Below, piece after piece: positions 24,180 to 36,586 of a stretch of DNA of 64,000 nucleotides. Numbering within the stretch: position 1 is the stretch's first letter; each line of letters opens with the position of its first letter. A program made the position numbers and the translations under genes. This DNA is from Glaciecola sp. Lineage in GTDB: Bacteria > Pseudomonadota > Gammaproteobacteria > Enterobacterales > Alteromonadaceae. The stretch spans positions 1-64,000 of the forward strand of contig JALRKK010000054.1 of NCBI GenBank assembly GCA_023268935.1, given 5' to 3'. The notes beneath the pieces are model-generated. The model searched no databases, had not been told where the DNA came from, and saw nothing but the letters and a program-made list of their open reading frames with translations.

Positions 24180-26320
24180 TGTTGTACTAATACCACACAA
24201 GCTAATGGTGGTAATGCTAGCATCAAATGACCATTGGCAACGGTTGCAGCTTGAGGCACAAAATAATCGCTCCCACCATAAATGGCTGCATCCGAATTAA
24301 ACACCACTTGATATTCCCCGTCAGAAACATGATCTAAAACGTACTCATTGTGTGGGCTAGGCGTAAAATTACAGAGCACAACGGCAGTTTGACCAGCATC
24401 TGAATGGCGACTAAAACACACAATAGAGCGTTCCTCATCATTGTGTGATAACCACCGAAACCCCTCTCCAATATGACATTGCTCATACAGTGCAGGGTTG
24501 TTTCGATATAAGTGATTCAAATCGCGATACAACTGTTGAATCTGTAAATGCTTTGGCTCATCTAGCAAGTACCAATCGAGCTGACCATCGTGATCCCACT
24601 CCCGATATTGTCCCAATTCACAGCCCATAAAATTGAGTTTTTTGCCTGGATGGGTAAACATGAAACTTACATAAGTTCTTAAGTTCGCTCGCTGTTGCCA
24701 GTCATCGCCAGGCATTTTGTTGATCAAAGAGCCTTTGCCGTACACCACCTCATCGTGTGATATGGGCAAGACGAAATTTTCATCAAACGCGTACACCATC
24801 GAGAATGTGATTTCATTATGGTGATATTTGCGATGTGCTGGATCACGACTGATGTATTCTAATGAATCGTGCATCCAACCCATATTCCATTTGAAGCCAA
24901 AGCCGAGTCCTCCCATATCGACAGGACGAGACACCTTAGCGAACGAGGTGGATTCTTCGGCAATGGTCATAACATTTGGAAACTGCTCATAAATAGCTCG
25001 ATTCATCCACTGCAATAAGCTGATGGCTTCATAGTTGTGATTACCACCATCGACATTCGGGATCCACTCGCCATCGTTGCGCGAATAGTCCAGATACAAC
25101 ATAGATGCCACCGCATCCACACGCAATCCATCGATGTGAAAATGCTCACACCAATATAAGGCATTCGCCACCAAAAATTGACGAACTTCATCTTTACCAA
25201 AGTCATAAATGCATGAGTTCCAATCTGGATGCCAGCCTTTTCGTGGGTCTTCGTATTCATAGACACACGACCCATCGAACTTAGCTAAACCATGTTCATC
25301 CTCTGGAAAATGCGCCGGTACCCAATCAATAATCACCCCAATACCGGCTTGATGGCAGGTATCAACAAAATATTTAAAATCATCAGGTGTTCCAAAACGG
25401 CTAGTTGGAGCAAATAAACCAACAGGTTGATAGCCCCATGAGCCATCAAATGGGTATTCAGAAATCGGCATACACTCGATGTGCGTATAGCCCATATCTT
25501 TGACGTATTCGACCAAGTCTTGAGCAAGCTCACGATAGGATAAATAGCGACGTCCATCAACCGGTCTGCGCCAGGAAGCAAGTTGCACTTCATAGATGCT
25601 GATGGGATGTGAATACGGATCGGAATTTTGTCTATTGCGCCATTCACTGTCATTCCAAACGTAAGAGGAATGGTCAAAAATCACCGAAGCATGAGATGGA
25701 TATTGATCATGGTAAAAGCCCACCGGATCGGCTTTATGAGGTAAGCGCTCGCCTTGTGCGTTACGCAAGGCAAACTTGTATTTTTGCCCAATGTGCGCTG
25801 ACGGAATGACCAGCACCCAATAGCCCATATCGGTTTTTTGCATGGGGTGCGCAGTATCATTCCAGTGATTAAATTCACCAATCACTGACACCGCTGACGC
25901 ATTGGGTGCAAACACCGCAAATCGAACCGCCTTTAAAGACGTATCATCTGCTTCATGTAACGTAATAGCCTGTGCCCCAAGCTGGCGATAAACATTTTGC
26001 GGCGCATGATCGACAAAATGCACCGCATGATAAGCCTCCTCTTTAAAACCATATGGATCGGCAATCGTATATTGTGTCTGGTTAGTTCGCACCATTAGCC
26101 GGTACGGTTCGGGGATCTCACTGGGAATACTATTAGTGAACACACCATTTCCTACGTCGCTCAATTCGACGATATGGTGACCTTGAACATCTACCACAGT
26201 CACTGCGGTTGCACCGGGGATGTAGACTCGACAAAAATCGCCTAACTCGTTGCGAAACACGCCCAAATCATTGAAGGGAAAACTCGCACGTCCTTGTACC
26301 AAATGATGATAATCAGTCAT
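24176..26320 (-). CDS. glgB: 1,4-alpha-glucan branching enzyme
   Basis: YTHIECMPISEYPFDGSWGYQPVGLFAPTSRFG, GLRVDAVASMLYLDYSR, SHDEVVYGKGSL. Confidence 0.97.
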   Translation of the reverse strand: MTDYHHLVQGRASFPFNDLGVFRNELGDFCRVYIPGATAVTVVDVQGHHIVELSDVGNGVFTNSIPSEIPEPYRLMVRTNQTQYTIADPYGFKEEAYHAVHFVDHAPQNVYRQLGAQAITLHEADDTSLKAVRFAVFAPNASAVSVIGEFNHWNDTAHPMQKTDMGYWVLVIPSAHIGQKYKFALRNAQGERLPHKADPVGFYHDQYPSHASVIFDHSSYVWNDSEWRNRQNSDPYSHPISIYEVQLASWRRPVDGRRYLSYRELAQDLVEYVKDMGYTHIECMPISEYPFDGSWGYQPVGLFAPTSRFGTPDDFKYFVDTCHQAGIGVIIDWVPAHFPEDEHGLAKFDGSCVYEYEDPRKGWHPDWNSCIYDFGKDEVRQFLVANALYWCEHFHIDGLRVDAVASMLYLDYSRNDGEWIPNVDGGNHNYEAISLLQWMNRAIYEQFPNVMTIAEESTSFAKVSRPVDMGGLGFGFKWNMGWMHDSLEYISRDPAHRKYHHNEITFSMVYAFDENFVLPISHDEVVYGKGSLINKMPGDDWQQRANLRTYVSFMFTHPGKKLNFMGCELGQYREWDHDGQLDWYLLDEPKHLQIQQLYRDLNHLYRNNPALYEQCHIGEGFRWLSHNDEERSIVCFSRHSDAGQTAVVLCNFTPSPHNEYVLDHVSDGEYQVVFNSDAAIYGGSDYFVPQAATVANGHLMLALPPLACVVLVQQ

Positions 26321-26335
26321 TCTGTTCCTTTTTGT

Positions 26336-28513
26336 TTATGTTTGACTGGCGTCGATGCGCGCTTGAGAAATACGCGCAGACAAATCCAATATATCACGAT
26401 TACTAAAAATATCTTCCAAGTTCTGCGACAACTTACGACGCCAATTTGGATATTCGTTAAAAGTGCCAGGAATATTGACTGGTTTGTCCATTTGTAACCA
26501 ATCTTCCAACTGCAATGATAACAAGGCTGAACTGCCTTTGGCCATGTGCACCTGCATACCGTAATTCAAAGCCTGGGTCATGCCGACATAGTTGACATCG
26601 TGCCCTACCTCTTGTGGGATCGAGCCATGCCCGTACAAAGTATTGAGAATTTGTTGTTTGTTTTCATGACGAGATGCGTATAAGGGTTGTAAGATCTCCT
26701 CAGTCGGATACAAACCAAGTTCTTTGCCCAATTCCAAATCATTACAGTGCCAGTAGCCAATTAATGTTGGGAAGTCATGAATGGTCAATGTCGCCATCGA
26801 TTGCACAGGATAATGTGCAGGAGAATAGAAACCGCCATCTTCAGCTTGCTCAAAGAAAAATACACGATAAGAATACACCCCATTTGAGGCCAGTTTATCT
26901 CTAATTTCTCCAGGTACTGTACCCAAATCTTCGCCTATAATAAGGGTTTGGTGGCGATGCGACTCAAGCGCCAAAATACCCAACAAATCATCGACCGGAT
27001 AGTAAACGTACCCCCCTTTGTCAGCAGAGTCACCTTTGACCACCCACCATAAACGCAACAACGCCATAGCATGGTCAATGCGCAACGCGCCTGAATTGGC
27101 CATATTAGAAGAAAATAACTCAACGATCGGTTGATACGCTTGTTGGTACAATTCTTCCGGATCCATAGGCGGCAAGCCCCAATTCTGACCCAGTGGGCCT
27201 AAAATATCAGGTGGAGCGCCAACACTAGCTTGCGTCACATACAAATCTTTGGCAGCCCATATTTCGGCACTGCCCTCACTGACGCCAACCGCCAAATCGC
27301 GATAAATACCAATAGTCAAATTCAACTCATCGGCAACAGCACTGGCCGCTGCAAATTGCTGTGCGGCAAGAAACTGCAAATAACCGTAAAAACGCACACG
27401 CTCGGCGTGCTCATGGGCAAACTCTCCAACGGCTTCATTCTGATACGTTTGATATTCTTCAGGGAAAACCGGCCATCCCCAACTGTCTTTGCCTTCTTGG
27501 CGCAAATGTTCTTGTAACGCATCATAAGTTGCCAGTGCCGCAAGACTTTCGCCACCTTGCTCGATAAACGCGTCCAGTTCACTGGTATCGCCCTTACTGT
27601 ACTCTTTATACAACGCATTAAGCACGGGCATTTTGAGTTCGGCAACGGACTGATAATCGACGTATTCCACAGCACGAGTATGTTGTAATTTGGCTTGAAA
27701 ATCGCCCTCACTGACCATTTTTTGAATGGCAGATGCAGAATATTCAGGCACTGCTGTAACATCGATATAAAGGTGATTCAACCATTTACGAGAAGACGGG
27801 CTGTAAGGTGAACACGAGTCGGGTTCATTGGGATATAATGCGTGAATGGGGTTCAAGCCAATAAAATCTGCGCCCTGCTGCGCAGCATTGCGCAGTAATG
27901 CTTGCAAATCAGTAAAATCGCCCATGCCCCAGTTGCGTTCGCTGCGCACACAGTACAATTGAACACTCAATCCCCAAACTTTATGGCCTTGAGCTATTTT
28001 TGCTGGGGTATAGCACGCATCCGGTGCCATGATTAAACGCCCATCAGCAAGCACCTGTGTATCGTGCATAAGTCGAATAGTGTGATATCCATCTGGTAAG
28101 TCACACTCAAGTTCAACAGCAAACTCTTGATACTCTGAATCCTCGATGTCCGCCGCATTCACCAGTGTATGCTCGTTTGCGGTAATATTTTGCAGTAGTT
28201 CGGTGCCTGTTTCCGTCGTCACTTTTAGTGATAAAGGCGTATTCACCATAGCAATGGGTAAACGCAGTGCAATCAATTTGTCGGAGGAATGGCGCAACAC
28301 TTTAACAGGATCAAGTGGCGTCATCCATGCATCTGAAACCTGCTCATTGATTTGTTGAACTAAGTGGCCTTCATTCTCGATATCATACCCCATGACACCT
28401 AAGATCTTTTCCTTAGTTCCAGCGGCAACTGATGTGGGTTTGCCATACGCATCAATAAATTGCGTTTCAATCCCGCGCAATGTGACGAGCGCATCAATGG
28501 GTGTTTGCGACAT
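26336..28513 (-). CDS. malQ: 4-alpha-glucanotransferase
   Basis: NWGMGDFTDLQ, NWGLPPMDPEEL, ALRIDHAMALLRLWWV, IIGEDLGTVP. Confidence 0.97.
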   Translation of the reverse strand: MSQTPIDALVTLRGIETQFIDAYGKPTSVAAGTKEKILGVMGYDIENEGHLVQQINEQVSDAWMTPLDPVKVLRHSSDKLIALRLPIAMVNTPLSLKVTTETGTELLQNITANEHTLVNAADIEDSEYQEFAVELECDLPDGYHTIRLMHDTQVLADGRLIMAPDACYTPAKIAQGHKVWGLSVQLYCVRSERNWGMGDFTDLQALLRNAAQQGADFIGLNPIHALYPNEPDSCSPYSPSSRKWLNHLYIDVTAVPEYSASAIQKMVSEGDFQAKLQHTRAVEYVDYQSVAELKMPVLNALYKEYSKGDTSELDAFIEQGGESLAALATYDALQEHLRQEGKDSWGWPVFPEEYQTYQNEAVGEFAHEHAERVRFYGYLQFLAAQQFAAASAVADELNLTIGIYRDLAVGVSEGSAEIWAAKDLYVTQASVGAPPDILGPLGQNWGLPPMDPEELYQQAYQPIVELFSSNMANSGALRIDHAMALLRLWWVVKGDSADKGGYVYYPVDDLLGILALESHRHQTLIIGEDLGTVPGEIRDKLASNGVYSYRVFFFEQAEDGGFYSPAHYPVQSMATLTIHDFPTLIGYWHCNDLELGKELGLYPTEEILQPLYASRHENKQQILNTLYGHGSIPQEVGHDVNYVGMTQALNYGMQVHMAKGSSALLSLQLEDWLQMDKPVNIPGTFNEYPNWRRKLSQNLEDIFSNRDILDLSARISQARIDASQT

Positions 28514-28613
28514 AAAAATTCCAGACTAGACTAATTTGACCCTGCATTATCTTGGCTTTGCGGTCATATTAAAAGTGAATACGATTGCATTTAGGATAAG
28601 TTTACACTTTTTA

Positions 28614-28628
28614 TGTAATAAAACTACA
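28614..28628. promoter_or_regulatory. candidate HexR operator between malQ and gapA
   Basis: TGTAATAAAACTACA, matches TGTAATWWWATTACA-type HexR palindrome with one mismatch. Confidence 0.75.
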
Positions 28629-28652
28629 TTTTACCGATAAAAACTTGCTTAA

Positions 28653-29720
<1,068 letters not shown>

Positions 29721-29738
29721 TTTGTTTCTCCCCCATAC

Positions 29739-29767
29739 AAGCCCAGTTCCGACTGGGCTTTTTTTGT
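29739..29767 (+). terminator. intrinsic terminator after gapA
   Basis: AAGCCCAGttccgaCTGGGCTTTTTTT. Confidence 0.9.
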
Positions 29768-29814
29768 TTTGTGCACTATTCTTTAGAAAATACTCAAAAA
29801 GGACTCACCGACAC

Positions 29815-30615
29815 ATGAATAATGTCACCTTACGGACCTCATCGGCCAGTTGCCAAATTGCGCTTCATGGCGCACACCTCACCTCTTATGTGCGCAATGG
29901 ATTGGAGCGTTTGTTTGTTTCGAAGCAGGCTGTAATGGATGGCACCAAAGCGATTCGAGGCGGAGTACCGATTTGCTGGCCATGGTTTGGCCAGCTACAT
30001 GCTGATATCGCTTCGCACAAGATAGCGCATGGCTTAGTGCGAAATCAACCGTGGAATATTATTGCGCAAACATGCAGTGCTGAAGAATCGTCTGTCACTC
30101 TCGTTCCATCTGATACGCAACATCCGTTGTGGCCACCGGGGTTATTTTGCTCAATCAAAATCACATTGGGTGAAGTGCTCGAGATACGCTTAATATCCTC
30201 CAATTCCAGTGCAAAACCAATTGCGATCACCGGTGCATTGCATACGTATTTCGCAATTCCAGATATCGCAGATATTGAACTTGAGGGTTTTGAGCAAGCA
30301 CATCAATTTATTGATAACAATACCACTATACGACATGATTTTGGCGAAAATCCCTATCTAATTAACGATGAAGTTGACCGTGTCCATTTGCTGCCAGCGC
30401 CATCAACCAAAATCGTAAGCGATTCCCCTATCACAATAAAGCACAGAGGCCATGATTCACTGGTCGTATGGAACCCTGGCGCAGCTAAAGCAAAGGCACT
30501 CCTAGATTTAGCTGATGAAGAGTATCGACAGTTTGTATGTATCGAAACCGCTCTTACCCAAGGATATGAGTTAATTCCTGGAAACACTCATGAACTAATA
30601 CAGTTGATTGACTAA
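29815..30615 (+). CDS. yeaD: D-hexose-6-phosphate mutarotase
   Basis: IRGGVPICWPWFGQ, HTYFAIPDI; ATG 29815 (track start 29722 crosses gapA terminator). Confidence 0.9.
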   Translation: MNNVTLRTSSASCQIALHGAHLTSYVRNGLERLFVSKQAVMDGTKAIRGGVPICWPWFGQLHADIASHKIAHGLVRNQPWNIIAQTCSAEESSVTLVPSDTQHPLWPPGLFCSIKITLGEVLEIRLISSNSSAKPIAITGALHTYFAIPDIADIELEGFEQAHQFIDNNTTIRHDFGENPYLINDEVDRVHLLPAPSTKIVSDSPITIKHRGHDSLVVWNPGAAKAKALLDLADEEYRQFVCIETALTQGYELIPGNTHELIQLID

Positions 30616-30627
30616 TGTTTTAAAGCG

Positions 30628-30663
30628 CAAAAAAACGCACATTATCCTCTCAATAATGTGCGT
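30628..30663 (-). terminator. intrinsic terminator of the Entner-Doudoroff operon
   Basis: reverse strand ACGCACATTAT-tgagagg-ATAATGTGCGT then T7. Confidence 0.85.
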
Positions 30664-30698
30664 CTAATGAAGTATTGCGAACTGAACTTAGCCGGCTT

Positions 30699-31349
30699 TT
30701 ACGCGACAGCTTTTGCTCCTTCCACCGCTTCTTTAGCAAGTTGGGTAATCGCATCCCAGTCACCGGCATCCATTAACGCATCCGGTGCAAGCCATGAACC
30801 ACCCACACAGTGAATATTTGGTAACGCCAAATAGTCATGATAGTTTGACAAACTAATACCACCGGTTGGGCAGAACACCATATCTGGGAACGGGCCCGCA
30901 ATGGATTTAATGGCTTTTACACCGCCTACCGCTTCTGCTGGGAAAAACTTAAGGTGGGTATATCCAGCATCGCGTGCGCGCATCAAGTCAGAGGTAGAAG
31001 AGATCCCTGGAATCAACGCAATAGAGCCAGCCTGTCCCGCGGCTAATAACTCTGCAGTCATGCCTGGGCTGATGGCGAATTTAGCGCCCACATCGGTCAC
31101 TTGTTGTAACTGTTCTGCATTCGTTACAGTACCCGCGCCAATCATAGCATCAGGTAATTCTTTTGAGATCAATTCAATGGCTTCTAGTGCCACAGGAGTT
31201 CGCAACGTGACTTCCAAAATATTAATACCGCCAGCAATCAATGCTTTGGCTAATGGCACTGCGTGTTCTAGTTTTTTGATCACAAGCACAGGAACAACAG
31301 GTGATGTTGCAAACACGTCTTGTGCTGAGTATTGCCATGACTGACTCAT
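30699..31349 (-). CDS. eda: KHG/KDPG aldolase
   Basis: [40 protein letters not shown]. Confidence 0.97.
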   Translation of the reverse strand: MSQSWQYSAQDVFATSPVVPVLVIKKLEHAVPLAKALIAGGINILEVTLRTPVALEAIELISKELPDAMIGAGTVTNAEQLQQVTDVGAKFAISPGMTAELLAAGQAGSIALIPGISSTSDLMRARDAGYTHLKFFPAEAVGGVKAIKSIAGPFPDMVFCPTGGISLSNYHDYLALPNIHCVGGSWLAPDALMDAGDWDAITQLAKEAVEGAKAVA

Positions 31350-32326
31350 TAGGCATTCCTTACATGTTGATTAAGGTACGCAGCGGCACCCAATAACCCG
31401 TGATCGGGTTCGTTAATTAAGTACGTAGGGATATCTTTTATGTAATGAGCCATTTGTCCCTTGGCTTCAAAGCGTGAACGAAATTCACTTTTTTGTAAAA
31501 ATTCAACAAACCGCGAAGCAATGCCACCGCCAATGAACACACCACCGGTCGTAGCTAAATTCATCGCCAAGTTACCCGCAAAACTGCCCATGATGGCGCA
31601 AAATTGTGCTAAGGTTTTTTCGCAAATGGCGCATTGTTTATTGAGCGCACTTTCGGTGATCAGAGCCGCTTCATTGTAAATAGGTTCAACACCTTCCGCT
31701 TCTGCAAGTGCTTTGTAGACATTGACAATACCGCGTCCTGACATGACCTCTTCAGCTGACGCTCTGCCGTATTGGGCTTGTAAGTATCGCCAGATGACAA
31801 CATCGGTGTCATCTACTGGGGCAAAATCGACATGACCGCCTTCTCCATCAAGGGTTTGCCAGCCACTTGTAGTTTGTGTGATGTGCTCAACACCCAAACC
31901 TGTGCCCGGGCCAAATACAGCAATGTTACCATTTTCAATTGGTGAACCTGCACCAATTTGGATGATTTGCTCATCACTTAACACAGGTAGCGAATGAGCG
32001 ACTGCTGTGAAGTCATTAATCACAAACAAATGTTCAAGACCAAGATTATTTTGCAATCCTGACGCCGTAAACTCCCAATCGTTATTAGAGAATTTGATCA
32101 CTTCCTGATTGACAGGCCCTGCAATGGCGATACACGCAGAAGTAAAGGTTTTATCTTTGTGCTCTGCAAAGTAGTGCTCTATTGCAGCTTGAATGCTGAC
32201 AAACTCAATACACTGATATTTCTCAATATCAGCTATGCCGTTACCAGTTACGGTTGCCAGACGAATATTAGTTCCGCCGACATCTGCGATGAGCTTATGC
32301 CCCAAATTGCCAATATTGTTAGCCAT
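31349..32326 (-). CDS. glk: glucokinase
   Basis: [36 protein letters not shown]. Confidence 0.95.
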   Translation of the reverse strand: MANNIGNLGHKLIADVGGTNIRLATVTGNGIADIEKYQCIEFVSIQAAIEHYFAEHKDKTFTSACIAIAGPVNQEVIKFSNNDWEFTASGLQNNLGLEHLFVINDFTAVAHSLPVLSDEQIIQIGAGSPIENGNIAVFGPGTGLGVEHITQTTSGWQTLDGEGGHVDFAPVDDTDVVIWRYLQAQYGRASAEEVMSGRGIVNVYKALAEAEGVEPIYNEAALITESALNKQCAICEKTLAQFCAIMGSFAGNLAMNLATTGGVFIGGGIASRFVEFLQKSEFRSRFEAKGQMAHYIKDIPTYLINEPDHGLLGAAAYLNQHVRNA

Positions 32327-34154
32327 TGTGTGTTGCTCCTTGCTCTACAAATAACGTACATGCGCCTTCCTCTGCGCCAGAAATTGATAAACGCATACCA
32401 GCAAACATTTCACGTCCCATACCAATATGATGTTTAGCTAAATTAGCTGGTTGCGCTTCACGCTTAGCCAGTTCAGCGGCATCGACTAACAAAGCCAAAG
32501 AGCCGGTAGTGGTGTCAATTTCAATCATATCGCCGTTGTGAACTTTAGCCAGTAAGCCCCCCTTGTATGCTTCAGGTGTAACATGAATGGCAGCAGGTAC
32601 CTTACCTGACGCACCAGACATACGACCATCTGTGACCAATGCGACTTTGTAGCCACGGTCTTGCAACACACCTAGCGGTGGCGTTAAGCGATGTAATTCA
32701 GGCATACCAATCGCGGCTGGACCTTGGAAACGCACCACCACGACACAATCTTTATCTAAGTCACCAGCTTGGAATGCCGCATCTAATTCAAATTGGTCTT
32801 CAAATACAACAGCAGGTAAGGTCAGTTTGCACTCTGGAGAGCGCAATGCAGAAGTTTTGATGACCGCACGACCTAAGTTTCCTGATAATACAGATAAACC
32901 GCCATCGGGTTTAAATGGCACGGCAACTGATGCGACCACCTCTTTGTCTAAGGATTTAGATGGACCATCGACCCACTCAAGTTCACCGTCACGCAACACA
33001 GGTTCTTTGGTATACATTTCAAGGTTATCAGAACAAATCGTTTTTACGTCATTGTGCAGTAAACCCGAGTCCAATAATTCTTTAATAAGTAATGACATAC
33101 CGCCTGCCGCGACAAAGTGATTGATGTCCGCATGACCGTTAGGATAAATACGAGTCAATAATGGTGTTGCACGAGACAAATCAGCGAAATCATCCCAGTT
33201 CACAATAAAACCAGCTGCTCTTGCTACTGCCACTAAATGCATGGTGTGATTTGTAGAACCACCTGTTGCCAACAATCCTATCAAACCATTGACCACGGCT
33301 TTAGCATTGACCAGCTCACCGATTGGGCGGTAATTATCGCCTAAATCAGTAATACGAGTGGCTTGCACACCTGCGGCTCGGGTGAGCGCATCACGCAGTG
33401 GTGTACCTGGATTCACAAATGAAGAACCCGGTAAATGTAGACCCATGATCTCAACCACAAGCTGGTTTGAGTTGGCCGTACCATAGAAGGTACAAGTGCC
33501 GGCTGAGTGATACGATTCACTCTCAGCTCTTAAGAGCTCTTCACGATCCGCTTTACCTTCAGCGTATGCTTGACGAACCCGGGCCTTTTCTTTATTTGGT
33601 AAGCCGGAAGGCATAGGGCCTGCCGGTACGAAAACGGTAGGTAAATGGCCAAAAGATAAGCTTCCTAATAACATCCCAGGGACAATTTTATCACATATCC
33701 CGAGCATCATCGCGCCATCAAACATATTGTGTGATAAGGCTACGGCAGTCGATTGCGCAATGACGTCGCGGGACAGCAATGACAAGTCCATGCCTGCATT
33801 ACCTTGAGTAACACCATCACACATAGCTGGTACGCCACCAGCAAACTGCGCCACAGAGCCCACATTCTTAATAGCATCTTTTAAGATTGCCGGGTAGTTT
33901 TCATAAGGCTGATGTGCGGATAACATGTCATTGTAAGAGGAACAAATCGCAATGTTCGCTTTGACCATTGAGGTTAAATCAGCTTTTTCTTGTTTGCCAC
34001 ATGCGGCAAAACCATGCGCCAAATTACCACATGACAAGGCTCCACGATGTGGGCCTTGACGACGTGCTTCGGCTATTTTGGCAAGGTAACCTGCACGAGT
34101 TTGCTTGGAACGCTCGATAATGCGTTCGGTGACTTCTTGAATAATTTGGTTCAT
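32319..34154 (-). CDS. edd: phosphogluconate dehydratase
   Basis: [49 protein letters not shown]. Confidence 0.98.
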   Translation of the reverse strand: MNQIIQEVTERIIERSKQTRAGYLAKIAEARRQGPHRGALSCGNLAHGFAACGKQEKADLTSMVKANIAICSSYNDMLSAHQPYENYPAILKDAIKNVGSVAQFAGGVPAMCDGVTQGNAGMDLSLLSRDVIAQSTAVALSHNMFDGAMMLGICDKIVPGMLLGSLSFGHLPTVFVPAGPMPSGLPNKEKARVRQAYAEGKADREELLRAESESYHSAGTCTFYGTANSNQLVVEIMGLHLPGSSFVNPGTPLRDALTRAAGVQATRITDLGDNYRPIGELVNAKAVVNGLIGLLATGGSTNHTMHLVAVARAAGFIVNWDDFADLSRATPLLTRIYPNGHADINHFVAAGGMSLLIKELLDSGLLHNDVKTICSDNLEMYTKEPVLRDGELEWVDGPSKSLDKEVVASVAVPFKPDGGLSVLSGNLGRAVIKTSALRSPECKLTLPAVVFEDQFELDAAFQAGDLDKDCVVVVRFQGPAAIGMPELHRLTPPLGVLQDRGYKVALVTDGRMSGASGKVPAAIHVTPEAYKGGLLAKVHNGDMIEIDTTTGSLALLVDAAELAKREAQPANLAKHHIGMGREMFAGMRLSISGAEEGACTLFVEQGATHNG

Positions 34155-34166
34155 TGGTCCCTACTC

Positions 34167-34856
34167 CTATGGTGCCCACATAAGGTTAACGGTTGCGCGA
34201 TTAATTACCGCACTAATTGGCATCGCCAATTCGGTGCTTTGTAATGCTTTGGCAATCGTGTCTTTTTTGGATTCACCGACTAAATGTAAAAATATATTCT
34301 TAGCAGCTAAAATCGCCGGTAGGGTCAGCGACATACGTTGATGAGGCGCCGTGGTAGGCTGTACCGCAATGTATTTAGCGTGTGAATTCAGATCTAAACC
34401 TTGCTCGATTTGTTCTGAACATGGAAATAACGAAGCCGTGTGGCCATCTTCACCCATTCCCAATATCACTACATCAAAAGGTAACTGCACATTATCCAGT
34501 GCAGCTTCACATGAGGCTACTGCATCTTCAGCATTGGCAAAATCATGCTTTAACGTAATAAATGTGGCCGCAGCTGCGTGGCCTTGTAACAAGTGCGTGC
34601 GCACAAGTTTGTCGTTGCTCGCATCATCGTTTACATCCACCCAGCGATCATCTGCTAGGGTAATAACGACCTTACTCCAATCCAACTCGGTTTGAGCCAG
34701 CGTCTGAAACAAGGCAACCGGGGTGCGACCGCCACTGACCACAAGTGTTGCTTGGCCTTTTTGTGTAATGGCTTGACCAAGAAGATCAGCAATAGTAATA
34801 GCGAACTGTGCAGTTAACTGTTCCGCAGAGGCAAATTCATTTGATACAAGAGCCAT
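34167..34856 (-). CDS. pgl: 6-phosphogluconolactonase
   Basis: VVSGGRTPVALFQTL, ADDRWVDVNDDASN, GMGEDGHTASLFP; start ATG 34856 (MALVSNEF), the track extension to 35069 is inside zwf. Confidence 0.95.
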   Translation of the reverse strand: MALVSNEFASAEQLTAQFAITIADLLGQAITQKGQATLVVSGGRTPVALFQTLAQTELDWSKVVITLADDRWVDVNDDASNDKLVRTHLLQGHAAAATFITLKHDFANAEDAVASCEAALDNVQLPFDVVILGMGEDGHTASLFPCSEQIEQGLDLNSHAKYIAVQPTTAPHQRMSLTLPAILAAKNIFLHLVGESKKDTIAKALQSTELAMPISAVINRATVNLMWAP

Positions 34857-34857
34857 A

Positions 34858-36387
34858 TTATTTTCCTTGTGCTTTTTTGACGGCTTGTTGTTGATACCAT
34901 GCACGTCCAGTTTTGGCGAGTAAACCGATGGATTCAACGGGTCCCCAAGTCCCTGCTTGATAAGGTTCAGGCGGTTCATTTTTGGCTGCCCAAGCGCCAA
35001 TAATCGAATCAACCCATGACCAAGCCTGTTCCACTTCATCGCGACGAACAAATAGAGCTTGGTTGCCAAGCATAACTTCTAACAGGAGTTTTTCGTAAGC
35101 ATCGGCAATGCGTTCATCGGAGAAAGCTTCAGAAAACGACAGGTTCAACTGGGTTTTTTGCAGATCCATCGATCCTGATGAGGTCAACCCTGGCACTTTA
35201 TTCATAACGGTGATTTCGACGCCTTCGTCCGGTTGCAAACGAATAACCAATTTATTCGGTGGCAACTGTGCAAAGCTATCTTTAAATAAGTTATGTGGCT
35301 GACGCTTGAAGTAGATGACCACCTCAGAGGTCTTCGCAGGCATGCGTTTACCGGTTCTCAAATAAAACGGAACGCCCGCCCAACGCCAGTTATTAATATG
35401 CGCTTTTATTGCAACAAAGGTCTCAGTCTGGGATTTTTGGTTTGCATCAGGTTCATCCAAATACCCCGGTACTTCTTTACCGTTAACAAAACCACCCACG
35501 TATTGACCTCGAACCGTCATCTCGTCAATATTAGAGGAGTCAATTGGATATAACGCTTTGAGTACTTTTAGTTTCTCGTCACGAATATCATCCGCATCCA
35601 AAGTTGCCGGTGGCTCCATCGCTACGAGTGACAGAATTTGTAATAAGTGGTTTTGCACCATATCACGCATTTGCCCTGCATCGTCAAAGTAACCCCAACG
35701 CCCTTCAATACCAACGGACTCAGCCACACTGATTTGCACATGATCGATACTGTTGTGATCCCAGTTGTTAGTAAAAATAGAGTTCGCGAAACGCAAAGAA
35801 ATCAAATTTAAAACTGTCTCTTTGCCAAGATAATGGTCGATACGATAGATTTGTTTTTCTTTAAAATATTCTGCTACCGTTTCATTAATGACTTTAGAGG
35901 ATGCCAGGTCATGTCCAATGGGTTTTTCTAGCACAACCCGCATTGAGTCATCAATAGCATTAGCATGTTTTAAACCTGCACAAATATCGCCGAAAATAGA
36001 AGGAGGCGTGGCAAAATAACACACCATAGTTCGCGCTTCATTTACCAACGGGGTAAACTGCTCATAATCAGACGGCTCAAGCATATTAATACACAGGTAA
36101 CTGAGCTTTTCAGAAAAGCGAGACCACGTGACTTCACAAATCGTCTCGCCCAAAAATTTTTCTAAGTTTTCTCGAACAATGGCAACGTATTCTGTCTGCT
36201 CCAAGGATTGACGGGCCACACCGATAAATTTAGTTTCAGGATGAATCAAATCAGCTTTCTCTAGCTGATACAGTGAGGGAAGCAATTTGCGACGAGCGAG
36301 ATCTCCCACTGTGCCAAAGAGGACAAAATCACAAGGGTCGAACGAAGGTTTAATCACGTTTTTATGCCTTTTCAACGAACACAACAC
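34858..36387 (-). CDS. zwf: glucose-6-phosphate 1-dehydrogenase
   Basis: FVLFGTVGDLARRKLLPSLYQL, YRIDHYLGKE; exact start uncertain (GTG 36387 or GTG 36357). Confidence 0.97.
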   Translation of the reverse strand: MLCSLKRHKNVIKPSFDPCDFVLFGTVGDLARRKLLPSLYQLEKADLIHPETKFIGVARQSLEQTEYVAIVRENLEKFLGETICEVTWSRFSEKLSYLCINMLEPSDYEQFTPLVNEARTMVCYFATPPSIFGDICAGLKHANAIDDSMRVVLEKPIGHDLASSKVINETVAEYFKEKQIYRIDHYLGKETVLNLISLRFANSIFTNNWDHNSIDHVQISVAESVGIEGRWGYFDDAGQMRDMVQNHLLQILSLVAMEPPATLDADDIRDEKLKVLKALYPIDSSNIDEMTVRGQYVGGFVNGKEVPGYLDEPDANQKSQTETFVAIKAHINNWRWAGVPFYLRTGKRMPAKTSEVVIYFKRQPHNLFKDSFAQLPPNKLVIRLQPDEGVEITVMNKVPGLTSSGSMDLQKTQLNLSFSEAFSDERIADAYEKLLLEVMLGNQALFVRRDEVEQAWSWVDSIIGAWAAKNEPPEPYQAGTWGPVESIGLLAKTGRAWYQQQAVKKAQGK

Positions 36388-36430
36388 AATTGCATTCTTC
36401 TAATGTAATAAGGTTAAGTGTACTCAATTT

Positions 36431-36445
36431 TGTAGTAAAATTACA
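36431..36445. promoter_or_regulatory. candidate HexR operator in zwf/hexR divergent promoter
   Basis: TGTAGTAAAATTACA. Confidence 0.78.
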
Positions 36446-36586
36446 ACTTTTACACTGCGATAATACAAAAAATATCAATTTAATGCGATAATCCTGAAAG
36501 TTTTACTGTAATTTTGTGCAAAAACAATACATCTTGTGTGGAAATACAGGTATATTGTTACTCAAGCAAAAGAGACACCTATTAGT

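Noticed and set aside
34857-35069. N-terminal extension of pgl in the ORF track
   Set aside because: It lies inside zwf coding sequence; MALVSNEF at 34856 is a normal Pgl start.
36501-36520. Extra HexR half-site TGTAATTTTGTGCA upstream of hexR
   Set aside because: Only one half matches and symmetry is poor; not distinguishable from AT-rich background by eye.
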